The translations under genes and the position numbers were made by a program. From contig NC_079881.1 in the NCBI RefSeq assembly GCF_029227915.1, forward strand, positions 15,785,501 to 15,849,500: 64,000 nucleotides of DNA, in the 5' to 3' direction. Of the stretch, positions 44,243-54,540 are shown one piece after another. Below the pieces are notes generated by a model that saw only the letters and a list, made by a program, of their open reading frames with translations, ran no database searches and was not told the origin of the DNA. This stretch comes from Hydractinia symbiolongicarpus (taxonomy: Eukaryota > Cnidaria > Hydrozoa > Anthoathecata > Hydractiniidae). How positions within the stretch are numbered: position 1 is the stretch's first letter; each line of letters opens with the position of its first letter.

Positions 44243-45195
44243 ATTATTACTTGTATTCTTCCATTTCACCAAATACAAGACTAACTTATCGTTCTGGTAT
44301 CCGGGCATACCAACAATTTTGTCAAAACGTCATGGTACCTATGTTTCCTCTTAAAGAGTTAACTTTACAATTTTTTGTGTCGTACCTGGCAGATCGCATT
44401 AAATTCTCAACTATTAAAGTCTATTTGTCTGGCATACAATATCATAGCAAGATGCAAGGCTATAAAGAAAACATATCTTCAATGGCTAAATTATTTTACG
44501 TCATGCGAGGTATCCGCAGATGCCATCCACATTCCCGTACTACGAGATTGCCTATTACACCTGTTCATCTGCACGAAATGTTAAACTTTATTTGTGAATC
44601 TAAATTTACTAGTCATGACAAAGCATTATGGTCTGCTCTCATCCTTGTTGCGTTTTTTGGGTTTTTACGTGTATCCGAATTTGTTACACCATCAAAAAAT
44701 TTTTATGATCCTAAAATTCACCTGTCACCTTCAGACATTGAATTTTCTTCCTCGGCAACAATCGTAAAGCTAACCATCAAGGCATCCAAAACAGATCCAT
44801 TTAGGAAAGGTGTCACAATTCGTCTTGCAATGATTGAACACGAATTTTGCCCAGTAAAAGCTTTAAGAAATTACCTGTTATTTCGGGGGGCTAAGGCGGG
44901 TCCGTTGTTCGTTTTGTCAAATGGGGATTTTATCACTCGGAAGTACGTTTCAGCATTTTTGTTCGTCAGTCTAAATGATAGTTTACATTTAAATACCCAT
45001 AGTTTCCGTATTGGTGGGGCCTCTACAGCAGCTTCGTGCGGCATTCCTGACTCAGCCATAAAAACACTTGGTAGGTGGTCCAGTGACTGTTACAGAAGGT
45101 ATATCCATTTATCTAATAGCGCTTTGCGTAAGTGGAGTGGCAACATGGCTTGCCTTGATGCGGTAACTAAGTTGTGGGATTTCAATGTCTTATAA
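44173..45195 (+). CDS. Tyrosine recombinase of the Ngaro-like element
   Basis: 340 residues from ATG at 44173. The N-terminal SAM-like core-binding region (residues about 20-125) precedes a catalytic domain with Arg166 in FFGFLRVSEF, a lysine in the IKASKTDP hairpin (about residue 203-206), HSFR (His276, Arg279), GRW (Trp302) and Tyr310 in CYRRYIHLS. These are the R-K-H-R-H/W-Y residues of phage integrase-type recombinases, so the enzyme looks complete. It would join a circular or linear cDNA to chromosomal DNA in place of a DDE integrase. Alternative: a Crypton recombinase; rejected because it is joined to RT/RNase H. Confidence 0.9.
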   Translation: MHESRQVSHSHSFICLESIEKSVNYYLYSSISPNTRLTYRSGIRAYQQFCQNVMVPMFPLKELTLQFFVSYLADRIKFSTIKVYLSGIQYHSKMQGYKENISSMAKLFYVMRGIRRCHPHSRTTRLPITPVHLHEMLNFICESKFTSHDKALWSALILVAFFGFLRVSEFVTPSKNFYDPKIHLSPSDIEFSSSATIVKLTIKASKTDPFRKGVTIRLAMIEHEFCPVKALRNYLLFRGAKAGPLFVLSNGDFITRKYVSAFLFVSLNDSLHLNTHSFRIGGASTAASCGIPDSAIKTLGRWSSDCYRRYIHLSNSALRKWSGNMACLDAVTKLWDFNVL

Positions 45196-45369
45196 TTGCG
45201 TTATTATGTCTTAATATAATTGTAAAAGGCTAATTTATAGGCACTTGCATGTAGTTTTTTTTTTTTTTTTTTTTTCACGTCAAGTTGTTAAGTCTGTTAT
45301 GGCATGTTGAATTATCTCGTCGTTCTCTTCAAATATCGGCTCATAGACCATGTTCATTTGGGGGAATTT

Positions 45370-45928
45370 GGGGGTGCTGGGCTGCCCTGGGCAGCCACAA
45401 AGTGTAGAGATGTGCGTGTACCCCTGGAAGAGTATGGTGAATTCAGTACAGGTGCGAGGAGATGAACGACGGTGCACCACGCGAGCAGGACAGATGACTG
45501 GGGAAATAACAGCAGGGGCATGCGGCGCTGACAGTCAGAGGTGGTGCACCAAGAGGTTAATAACAGGTGTGAAATGCAAAAGAAGCTAGAGCTCATAAAG
45601 AGTAGGTTCTTGTGAGGTATGATAGAGGAAATGGAATCACAGGAGAGGAGCTCCGGATGTGATTGAGAGATTAGTTAAGCCAGAAACACTACTAGGAGAA
45701 GAGCTCCGGATGTAGTGGAGAAGAGCGAACACTACTAGGAGAAGAGCTCCGGATGTAGTGGAGAAGAGCGAATTTATTGGGAACACGCACGTGAGCTTGA
45801 GACAATATCTTCTCTCCAGCCTAGCATCCTCACCCGATTCCGCCAAATTATCCTCAGTTTATTCTTACAAATTCGAAATAAATTTTCTACTCCAAGTTTG
45901 TGTTTTTATTGGGAACTACAGCAATTAA
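45370..45928 (+). repeat. Split direct repeat B1 (559 bp)
   Basis: Equal to 46555-47113 (offset 1,185). It contains two near-identical internal units (ACTACTAGGAGAAGAGCTCC, about 35 bp, at 45688 and 45730) and ends with TATTGGGAACTACAGCAATT AA. Its end is inverted relative to the start of A. A 22-base poly-T run lies just upstream, near 45257-45278, outside the repeat. Confidence 0.9.
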
Positions 45929-45974
45929 ATGGAGCTAAACACAGTTTAGCTCATGTTAATTGCAGTTCCCAATA
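45907..45974. promoter_or_regulatory. 68-bp palindromic B1/A2 junction, possible recombination site
   Basis: The left arm (TATTGGGAACTACAGCAATT AA, 45907-45928) is the inverse of the right arm (TTAATTGCAGTTCCCAATA, 45956-45974), apart from three extra bases. The centre holds a second perfect hairpin, GAGCTAAAC-ACA-GTTTAGCTC (45932-45952). The whole junction can form a cruciform. In tyrosine-recombinase elements such a site is a natural substrate for recombination; that role is inferred. Confidence 0.75.
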
Positions 45975-46240
45975 CTTGATAGTTGCTATGCAGATGCATC
46001 ATTAAGGGTAGGCAAGGTTGTCTTGCTCACCCAAGGCATCTTTATCCCAATTAAGCAAATCAAAGCTATGTGTCATAACTTGAAGCAACTTTCTTGTTGT
46101 TGATACTTTAGAGTTGGGGACTAAAGGTTTGGGTATAGTATGTCCATATTAGGAGGTTCTAAGTTAGCCAATCAACAATCCAGGGGCCCTATAAATAGGA
46201 GGGATTCACTCTGATTTAGCTTCTCACCAGTAGTAGCAAT
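45929..46240 (+). repeat. Split direct repeat A2 (312 bp)
   Basis: Second copy of A1, including the hairpin and the TATAAATA box at 46190-46197. It is therefore a potential second promoter, reading into the X segment rather than the genes. Confidence 0.9.
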
Positions 46241-46554
46241 AACTTGCTTAACTGAAATAATTTTCCCACCCACCCACCCATATATTTGGTTAATTTTATT
46301 TTATTTTTCTCTTTATGTGACACACCTGCATCATCGCCACACTATGTTGGAACGATAACGGACTATCTACAATCGAACTGGTTCATCGAGGCTACATAAC
46401 GTCGTCAAGCGTAAAGAAATGTCCAATTGCTTTAGCTACACGGTTTCCTTGAATTGGCGCAGTTTGGCTTAGTACGACCAACAAGGTTTTAGTCCAGTGG
46501 TGGAAGCAATTGGCAACTTTACTCAATTATGTCAATGTGTTAAATTTAACTGGT
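46241..46554 (+). other. Segment X between A2 and B2
   Basis: 314 bp without similarity to the rest of the element and without a coding frame. It starts with CACCCACCCACCCA-type simple sequence near 46270. Either it is the body of a short non-autonomous A-X-B element sitting in tandem with the autonomous A-ORFs-B copy, or it is a secondary insertion. Confidence 0.6.
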
Positions 46555-47113
46555 GGGGGTGCTGGGCTGCCCTGGGCAGCCACAAAGTGTAGAGATGTGC
46601 GTGTACCCCTGGAAGAGTATGGTGAATTCAGTACAGGTGCGAGGAGATGAACGACGGTGCACCACGCGAGCAGGACAGATGACTGGGGAAATAACAGCAG
46701 GGGCATGCGGCGCTGACAGTCAGAGGTGGTGCACCAAGAGGTTAATAACAGGTGTGAAATGCAAAAGAAGCTAGAGCTCATAAAGAGTAGGTTCTTGTGA
46801 GGTATGATAGAGGAAATGGAATCACAGGAGAGGAGCTCCGGATGTGATTGAGAGATTAGTTAAGCCAGAAACACTACTAGGAGAAGAGCTCCGGATGTAG
46901 TGGAGAAGAGCGAACACTACTAGGAGAAGAGCTCCGGATGTAGTGGAGAAGAGCGAATTTATTGGGAACACGCACGTGAGCTTGAGACAATATCTTCTCT
47001 CCAGCCTAGCATCCTCACCCGATTCCGCCAAATTATCCTCAGTTTATTCTTACAAATTCGAAATAAATTTTCTACTCCAAGTTTGTGTTTTTATTGGGAA
47101 CTACAGCAATTAA
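46555..47113 (+). repeat. Split direct repeat B2 (559 bp), right end of the element
   Basis: Second copy of B1; the right boundary with unique DNA is after GCAATTAA at 47113. Confidence 0.9.
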
Positions 47114-47287
47114 TGTGCTTCTAAATTTACTATGACCTTGGTGAAAAGAAGCGCGTACTGAGTGAGTGACAGCATGAGAGTTATTTACCTAAGAGCTGAT
47201 TTCCTGAGAGCTACCCTGTGTTTGCATAGTTAATATTCGAGTTAACAATCGAATCTTTGACAAGTATGCAAAAAACAATGGCCTCTA

Positions 47288-48379
47288 AAGGAGTGGTCCC
47301 ACGAAAAATAAAAAAAAACAATTTCATCTTATTTTATCGGAAATGTTTTATTTATTATTATAAAAAACTTTTTTTTAAAAAAAGTTCTTTTTTTTCTCTT
47401 ATTCAGCCCTTATTTACAATCCTGTTTAAATAGCCGTGACGTAATAGTTGGCGAATGATTTTTTGTGTGTTAAGACAATTCAGCAAATAGCATGACATTT
47501 TAGAGAATTCAAGATCGTAATTTCATAATTAGAAATATTTATTTTATTTTATTTTCTATAATAATAGTCACATATTATATATTACATATTTTTGTGTTTA
47601 TTCTTCCGAGTAAGGAACATAGACACTACCTTCTTCAGGGAAAACTTGTCTTATTTTCCACACAACACGTGACGGTATAACTCGGCGATTGCCTTTTCCA
47701 AGTCGTTAGAAAACTTACCAAATGAATTGCTTGTAAGCAGCAAACCGAAAAGATTTGTTTGTAGGCGTGTCTTGCAGAAATTTCCCTCTTGTCTATTGTA
47801 AGCATATTAAAACGAGACAAAGTTGCTTGAAATCCTCATTCTCAGTTATACATTTTGTTCCTAAAAAAACAACAGATATTTGTACGATACATATCATTAT
47901 TATTTGATATTTTAACAATACTTTTTATGTAGCTTAATCATATTTAAAAAAATATGTTTAAGCACATATACCTTGGAATTGTTTGTCTGCTAATGCATCC
48001 ACTTCCGTGCAACAAAGACAATCAATCTCCCTAGTTTCAGTCTTGCAGTTATCGTACTTGCACCATTCGTTTTTCCCAACACGAAAACTTTCCCAATGTT
48101 TTACTAAACATATCATTTCTCTCTCAGTTACAATGTTTTTATTATCATCTTATTTAGTGGTCTCAAATTAAAAAACGTTGCAGCCCTGTGCCTGTAAAAA
48201 GCTCATCAAAGGTTTCCATCTTATTATCACTGTCCTCATCTTCTCCAAAATTGTTTTCTTCTTCAATAATATCACACTCTAATTCTTCTTATCAAGCTTC
48301 TCTCTCTTTATACTAATTGAATAGCGGAGAATCCAAAGAACAAATAAAAAAAATCGAAAATTTTGTGGGACCACTCCTT
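47288..48379. mobile_element. 1.1-kb TIR element with TA target duplication, carrying a P2X7-C-like gene remnant
   Basis: The ends AAGGAGTGGTCCCAC and GTGGGACCACTCCTT form a 15-bp perfect terminal inverted repeat. TA lies outside both ends (47286-47287 and 48380-48381), as in Tc1/mariner-type insertions. No transposase is present; the only coding remnant is the P2X7-C-like domain on the - strand. So the element is non-autonomous or belongs to a family whose transposase is elsewhere. Confidence 0.75.
47591..48310 (-). pseudogene. P2X7 intracellular (P2RX7_C)-like zinc domain, decayed
   Basis: On the - strand about 48095-47970 encodes KNEWCKYDNCKTETREID followed by CLCCTEVDALADKQF, the cysteine cluster of the P2RX7 C-terminal domain. 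After a gap that may be an intron, about 47856-47591 encodes CITENEDFKQLCL, then [25 protein letters not shown] and [12 protein letters not shown], the second half of the same domain, with several in-frame stops. In vertebrates this zinc- and nucleotide-binding domain forms the ballast of the P2X7 channel; in cnidarians and some other animals it occurs in many stand-alone or element-borne genes (recalled, not searched). No channel transmembrane part is present here. Confidence 0.7.
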
Positions 48380-48868
48380 TAAAAACAAACTGGACGAACA
48401 TTCAATGTTAAAATTGAGTACACTGATTTAGGATAGTCTTGGGTACTTGAGAAAATAGTTAAAATAATATCGCAAGCACGTGATTCAAGCAACTGGCCTG
48501 GTGGGATATTCCCGAGTTTGTGTCTTAGTACTGCCCATTTCAAGACTGGGATATCTCCCAGTAATTAGCACTTTGAGTAAAGAAATCACTTAATATGATT
48601 ATCAATTTAGAGGTAATTAAAATAAGTGAAAAATATAGCTCATTGTACATATCCGTTTGTAAAAGTCAACATGTCATTCCATTTTCTGCTAAAAAGTGCT
48701 AAACGTGCATAAAATTTACTTCTATTATGGAATGCGTAATTAAATAATTAAATTCTGTAAGCAAATCTCTATAGTAATTTCTACATAATATATAAAATGG
48801 TGGATTTTTTTGTAAACAAACCAACTTAGGGTCCACAAGAATTTGTTGATCTTTGAAACGAAACAAAC

Positions 48869-49480
48869 ATGTTTTTTGGCGAAGATTTTTGTTGTTCAAC
48901 AACCGATGCGTTTGAAAATATTTTATTGACAATCAATTCTTCTGATATTCAGATTAAAAGCCATAAGGAAAATAGAGAACTGAAAATGAAATTTAAAATT
49001 CCGTACGATCAAGCTAAGTCTACAGGTATAGAAATTTTAAGTAGATTGATTATTTTATGCTTTGCTTATTTTATTGATAAAATAGTTTTAATTTTTTTCT
49101 TTTTTTTAATCTTTAAAGGGAACAAGTGAAAGACGATGGAAAAAGAGAATATATCTCCCAGAAACAAACGTGTTTCAGCAGATGACAGATGCGTACCGCA
49201 AAATAAAAAAATAAAAATTGCAGGTATAAGTTTTACTACACGTGTTACGATGCTAAGTAAATTTATTCACCCAAAATTGTTAAATTATAGATTTACGTTG
49301 TCGTCATCATCACAGTCGCTGGAAAATAAGGGCTGCAAAAATGCTTGGGACGACGAAATGACACTGAAGTTGATTGATTTGTAGGAAATCAACATTGACA
49401 GATTCAAAAACCCGAGATTTCGAAAAGAAAATGTTTTGAAATGTATGGCCAAGGTGATTCCGATACCTCCGCTGAATTAG
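48869..49480 (+). pseudogene. Myb/SANT-like (trihelix) protein remnant
   Basis: Starting with ATG at 48869, one frame encodes SSDIQIKSHKENRELKMKFK and IPYDQAKSTG before a possible donor. About 49110-49220 encodes TSERRWKKRIYLPETNVFQQ and MTDAYRKIKKIKIAG in another frame. About 49330-49480 encodes NAWDDEMTLKLIDL, then (after a TAG) EINIDRFKNPRFRKENVLKC, which looks like a Myb/SANT trihelix (W..e.t..Li.l......f....+K..v...ia). The exon phases do not join and there is a stop, so it is probably dead. It could belong to an unidentified DNA transposon. Confidence 0.45.
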
Positions 49481-50519
49481 GAAATAAATAGAGAAAATGG
49501 AGAGGGACAGGAAAATGTTATTTAACAAGAAGAAGAGGAAGAAGAAGAAGAAGAGGGACAAAAAGTGGTTGGTATTAAAAAAAAAGAAGGGCAAAAATAA
49601 AAAATAAAACGGAAATACACTTCTGTTGTTAGAAGGCCACCACAGAAATTCTGACATGGTTCGAAGCATTATGGGAAAAGAAAGGCTGAAAAAGAAGCAG
49701 CAAACCATCAACAAAAATTGAATTTTTTTACCAGACTTTAAATAAGTTTTAATTTTTTTTGAATATTACAAAAATTGTTTTTAAATGTTATGAAAAGCCC
49801 TTGCAGGCTAAAAGATTTCGGATTCTTGTTTGTGTGTAATTTTGTTCCCTATACCTAGGTCGCCAGTAGCCTGTTTTGTACAGAACTTCTACAATGTTAT
49901 TCGGTTATTTGGAATAAATAGGTATTATCCCATGGTATTATCTTGCAAAATGTTTTATGTAGTACAAATATACAAAAAGTGATTTGTGAAAATTAGTAAT
50001 TGAACAATACTGCACTACACTTTACATTCATAGACGTTTAAGCATATCAATTTATTAAATATCATTGCTTGTGGTGTAGCTATATTTTGGAAATGTTTTA
50101 TTATACCTGTGACATGACTAAAATCTTTATCACGTTTAAGAATTCTAAGATTTGACCATAAAGTTGGATCCTACAAGTCAAAGGTTAAGACTACGTTCAT
50201 TGGTATAAAATTAACAATAGAGACTAAATCCAAAATGCGATTCCGAGGTATTAATATTTAGACTAGCCAGGGGACCCGGAGTCGAAACCCCGGCTTAAAC
50301 CACAAGTAACTGTGTTACCTGGTATTGAACGCCTGAACACCCTTTTTTATCATATCACACTTGCACTGGAGACATGCCGAACATAAAGAAAACTGGAAAA
50401 ATACCGAACACAAAGCAAAACATCAACATAAAATTTTGCGCACATGCTTTTTCTATTTAGTAGAAAAATGTGAGATTTGCTATTTATACAAAATTGATAA
50501 CTCGTGTTTTTTTAATTTT

Positions 50520-51117
50520 ATTTCATTTCATTTAAAAACGTTCCGCGATCTATTCGCCTTCATTTTCGCGTGGGGGGGAAAACATATTGGAACAGAAGCA
50601 GAGGAAATTATTCTTCAACACGAAGTTAATACCGACTGGAAATATTCCATCTATAAAAAAGATAAGCTATTTGACACGAGTGAGTACAACGTCTATACTT
50701 TAAGTATATTCCTGAAAACAATAAAACCTTTTACTTTATTAGGTATATTTTAGGTATAGGTATTAGGCATATTGTTTTATATTTATCTCAGAAAAAATAA
50801 ACATCGTAAATCACAAGATCCAATTTGAAGACATAGACAACGGAAAAGGTAAACAGCTGACATTCAACGGAACCTCGTTTGTAATCTTGGGCGCAAAATA
50901 CATGGATTGTTGTCATGGTGTATTGAACGGAATATTTCTAACAAACAAAAGCGAAACGAAGCATTGTGAAACAAAGTCAGTAACCGTTATGCATATTTTC
51001 CTAAATCCGAAAACAATAGTGTTTAATTTAAAATGGAACCTTTTCCAACCGTTGAAGGTAAAATGTTGCGTTGCCGAAGAAAATCTACAACGGGTTGAAT
51101 TACTTTTGCTCCTGTAG
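50520..51117 (+). pseudogene. Possible CARF (ALS2CR8)-like domain remnant
   Basis: About 50568-50709 encodes WGGKHIGTEAEEIILQHEVN. After a possible AG acceptor near 50790, the sequence encodes KQLTFNGTSFVILGAKYMDC followed by CHG. The 'FNG.sF.I.GaK.mDC.HG' pattern recalls the calcium-responsive transcription factor (ALS2CR8) family domain that is common in element-like genes of invertebrates. The frame closes at 51117; a short downstream piece (YCRNNNDNKDMVECKKCLVW) looks like part of a zinc finger. Family assignment is tentative. Confidence 0.3.
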
Positions 51118-51569
51118 AATGCCATACTGCAGAAATAATAACAATGACAACAAGGATATGGTGGAATGCAAAAAATGTCTAGTATGGTCCCAGAAGACAT
51201 GAAGACACGAAGACATGCCTCACTATGTTTTTGAAAGGAGTTATTGCAAAACTGATTTTGTTCCAGTTGTAATTGACTTCACCCTCACATTTAAACTAAC
51301 TGTTATTATTTGGTTATTTAATTTTAAAAACTAACTAAATTATGTGAAGAAAAAAACAAAATTAATTTGCGATTTTTTTCTAAATCCCATATGACGCACG
51401 GGGGCCGTAATAAGCAAAGAAAGCCTGGGGATGAAATGTGAACGTATTTTCGAGTAGCAGTTTGTATTTTTTAGTTGAGAAGAAAAAATCATAATTTTTC
51501 TCACTAAAAAATATGTAACTAGTTCTCAAGGTGAAAAGATAAAAATACTTTCATGCTCAAAAACTTGTT

Positions 51570-51745
51570 TTTAAAAGTTATACAGCAAGAGTTTTTCTTG
51601 TGTTGTTTTCAAAGTTATACAGCAAGAATTATTCTTGTGCTGTTTTGAAAATTGTACAGAATATACTTGTATTGTATTGAAAGTTTTACAGCAGGTTATA
51701 CTTGCGCTGTTTCAAAACTTATACAGCAAGTTATTCTTCTCCTAC
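51570..51745 (+). repeat. About 48-bp tandem repeat with internal dyad, four units
   Basis: Units centre on TTATACAGCAAGAATTATTC followed by TTGTGCTGTTTT. ACAGCAAGAAT and its near complement ATTCTTGTGCTGT can pair within each unit. Copies diverge by point changes. Confidence 0.7.
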
Positions 51746-53954
51746 TTAAAATAATAAAACAAACAATTTTAGTGTTCTTTAATGTTTTTTTGCACAGTTT
51801 TATAGGAAAATTTAAATTTAAGTGCAAATTATTTTTCGCACTATGGTTGTTTAGTTGAGAAGCGGTAGTCTTTTGCAGCGGTAAAATCATTTTTTTTAAA
51901 ATTCATTCTTGTTTTAATTATTTTTTCTAAATGGTATCTTCTGTATTACATTTTAGCTATCGTAATTTTAAACATATATATTAATCATATCGAAGGAGGG
52001 CGCTACAACAATAATCTGTCTTGTTTTTTGCTTGTAGTATAACTAATTTAGCGAAAGTAGCTAACTTTTGTTATAAATCACATAAAAATTTAAAAACTTC
52101 TGTTTAACCACGTAACTATTTTAGTGATTACAAAATTACATCACACATTTTAGTTTTATCGCAACAAATTACCCTGAACAAAGAATCAACTTCCAGTGGC
52201 CTTAACAACAGTGGTCCTAAGTAAAGTAATGTTATTGATTCACTTTGTTGACATTCAACCAACAAAAAATAACATCATGCAAATGGAAGGGGTTAGACAC
52301 ACATTCAGTATTATTTCTTAAAAATTATGTTTTTTTCTTCAAAATTATTTATTGAATATAAAAAGCAAATTAAATTGTCTATAGGATAATATAAATATGA
52401 AATTTTTTTTTCAGGTAGCCATAAATCCACATCTTTGTTTTTAACAAAAACGTTCGAAACTCCCCTCCGTTTTATTTTTTGTCTGCATCATATTTATCAA
52501 CCACTTTAGCATTACCGTAGCAACAATACTTTGTCACCTTTTTTCGAAAAAGTGCGTCGTTTGTTTTTTATTTAAAAATTTGTGAAAAAATGAATATTTG
52601 CTCGCTCTTTTGTGTTTTAACCTGTCTTTTATCAATAATCAAAATATACATAAAATGTGACAAAGTCGCAGCAGGTATCGATGAGCATGTGTGCAAAGTT
52701 TTGTTGAGTTTCTTCATTGTGAAATTTGACAATTTTGTATCCTGACAGTCAGGTGTCAAAGTTTGGCAGTTACTGTTATGTTAAGTGCTGTTTATAAGGC
52801 CTTGTTTTGAGGTTTTAGAAAGGCTAAGTTTGTGTAACCTTATAACAACATACAAAAAAGCTTTATAAATACATTATAGGTATATCCTGTCTTCTTTAAT
52901 GTCTTATGCGAGAATAGTCTCACCTGCCCAAATAAACATATCAATTTCACAACAAAGACGGGTAAGATGTGGCCACAATGCTCATTGGTTGATTTTAATT
53001 CTGGGTTTGCTGTGATAAATTATTTTGCGTTTTATGGGGGTTTGGATTTAGGGGTTTGCGTCGACACTTTTGTTTGCGTCTAAGCGTTGGTATGACAGAA
53101 GTAATACCCTCTACCACAGATTTTGTCATAAGAAAAATTGACCCAATTGACCCACTTTACTTGTATTCCCTTGGGTAGAACATTTTAATTAAATCAATTA
53201 ATTATTTTATTGTAGATATTTTGTATAAAGGTTTTTAGCTTAGGATATTTTTATCACTTGAAAATGTAACTCAGGTACGAAAAGCTTCGTGCTACTTTAT
53301 AAATTAAAAATAAAATTTTAACATGTGTTTTTAAAACTTTTCTAATTTATTTGTTGGCTGATTTATCATAATGAAAATTTAATTTGTTTTCGAAAAGTCC
53401 CAAACGTAGGGTTTTTCCGTTTGCGTTACTAAACGTTGCTTTTTATAAAACAAACTTTTAAAAGTTTCGCATGTTAAAAAATATGTTTCAACGATAAAGA
53501 AATATTACTAAAAGTTTTAAAAGTAGCATTTTTTTTTAAATATTTAGATCATTGGATTTGTTGTTTTTTAAAAGAGCTTGTGTTTTTATATCGAGATTAA
53601 AATTGCGTTACTATAATTAGTTTCGTTGTTAAAACAAATAAAAATTTAATGGCCTTTGCGTTTAATTTTTTTCGCGCAGAGTATTGTTTTTAAACAATGT
53701 TTCTTGCTATGCTTTTGTTTTTAACAGGAAGCAATTATTTTCGCGCAATTTGAAAGGAACTCGCTATCCTATTGTTTTTTTTCATGAAAGCAATTATTTT
53801 TGCAAGTTGAGCGTACGCGTACGCTTACATCTGGACTGGACTGTATATGTAGTATTGAATTTGAATCAGCTCGTCTCAATGCTGTGTATCCAGCCAGTTA
53901 CGGTTCTTTCGGTATTTAAAATAGACATTTATCAAGGCTGTGCTTAAAGGAATC
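51746..53954. other. Long AT-rich non-coding stretch
   Basis: No gene recognised on either strand. A perfect 16-bp palindrome AGCGTACGCGTACGCT sits at 53810-53825. Several T-rich tracts are present. It could hold introns or regulatory DNA of an unseen gene. Confidence 0.45.
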
Positions 53955-54540
53955 CAGACAATCAGAAATGTTGCGGATGTATTTTGGTAGCACATTGAAT
54001 AGTTTTACTCCTTGTATTAGTAGGCTGAGCTCTGCCACCTTACTGTATGGACCACTGGGAAGTTTTCCTCTTTATCCATGTCAGGTGTGATAAAGCATTT
54101 TCAAATTGACATTCAGTACTATTGTCGTTCCATGATTTTTCAAACATATTATTCCTTACCTTATTTGCCAGCGTTACATTGAGAACAGTTTTAATTTCTT
54201 TAAGGCTTCCCAATGGTTATGGAGGTGGTTTGAGTTTCTGTTTTTTCGAATGAATGATCTAACTAACTTTGTAGGGATTTAAGAGGACTGGGCAGTACTC
54301 TAAGAGTGGAAGGACAAGTGATTTTCACAAAGCGATGAGAAAATCCTTTATTCTTGTATAAAAAGTTCTTAGAATTGAGGATATCATGTTTTTGCTGTCC
54401 TTCACTACTTTTTAAGAATGGGAGTAAAAGGTGCAGCTACTTGAAAATATGACACCAAGGTTTTTCAGTTCTTCTCACTCCGTGATGATTGATCTAGAGA
54501 AAGAAAGATATGAAGTACAATTTTCAAGGTTACTAATCAC
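53955..54540 (-). pseudogene. Decayed LINE reverse transcriptase (C-terminal part)
   Basis: On the - strand the sequence reads LGVIFSSSCTFYSHS, KNMISSILRTFYTRIKDFLI, a stop, then KSLVLPLLEYCPVLLNPY. This is the thumb/connection region typical of Jockey/CR1-type LINE reverse transcriptases ('tF.tR....m..l+ksLV.P.LEYc..lw.P'). Stops and missing upstream motifs show a dead fragment. Confidence 0.7.

Larger units (their letters stand above)
41500..47113 (+). mobile_element. Ngaro-like tyrosine-recombinase retroelement, structure A1-ORFs-B1-A2-X-B2
   Basis: Three overlapping frames (gag-like, RT/RNase H, tyrosine recombinase) without a methyltransferase domain are flanked by split direct repeats. 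A1 (41500-41811) equals A2 (45929-46240), and B1 (45370-45928) equals B2 (46555-47113); I saw no difference between copies by eye. This is the organisation described for Ngaro/PAT-type DIRS elements, except that 314 bp (X) separates A2 from B2. All three frames are open, so this copy could be recent and competent. DIRS-type elements integrate through a recombinase and normally make no target duplication, consistent with none being seen. Confidence 0.85.

Noticed and set aside
44173-45195. Crypton-type recombinase (DNA transposon)
   Set aside because: The recombinase overlaps an RT/RNase H frame and is flanked by split direct repeats, which indicates a DIRS/Ngaro retroelement.
45350-45846. Open frames in the B repeats of the Ngaro-like element (repeated at 46527-47031)
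   Set aside because: They lie entirely in non-coding terminal repeats, occur on both strands, and match no element protein.
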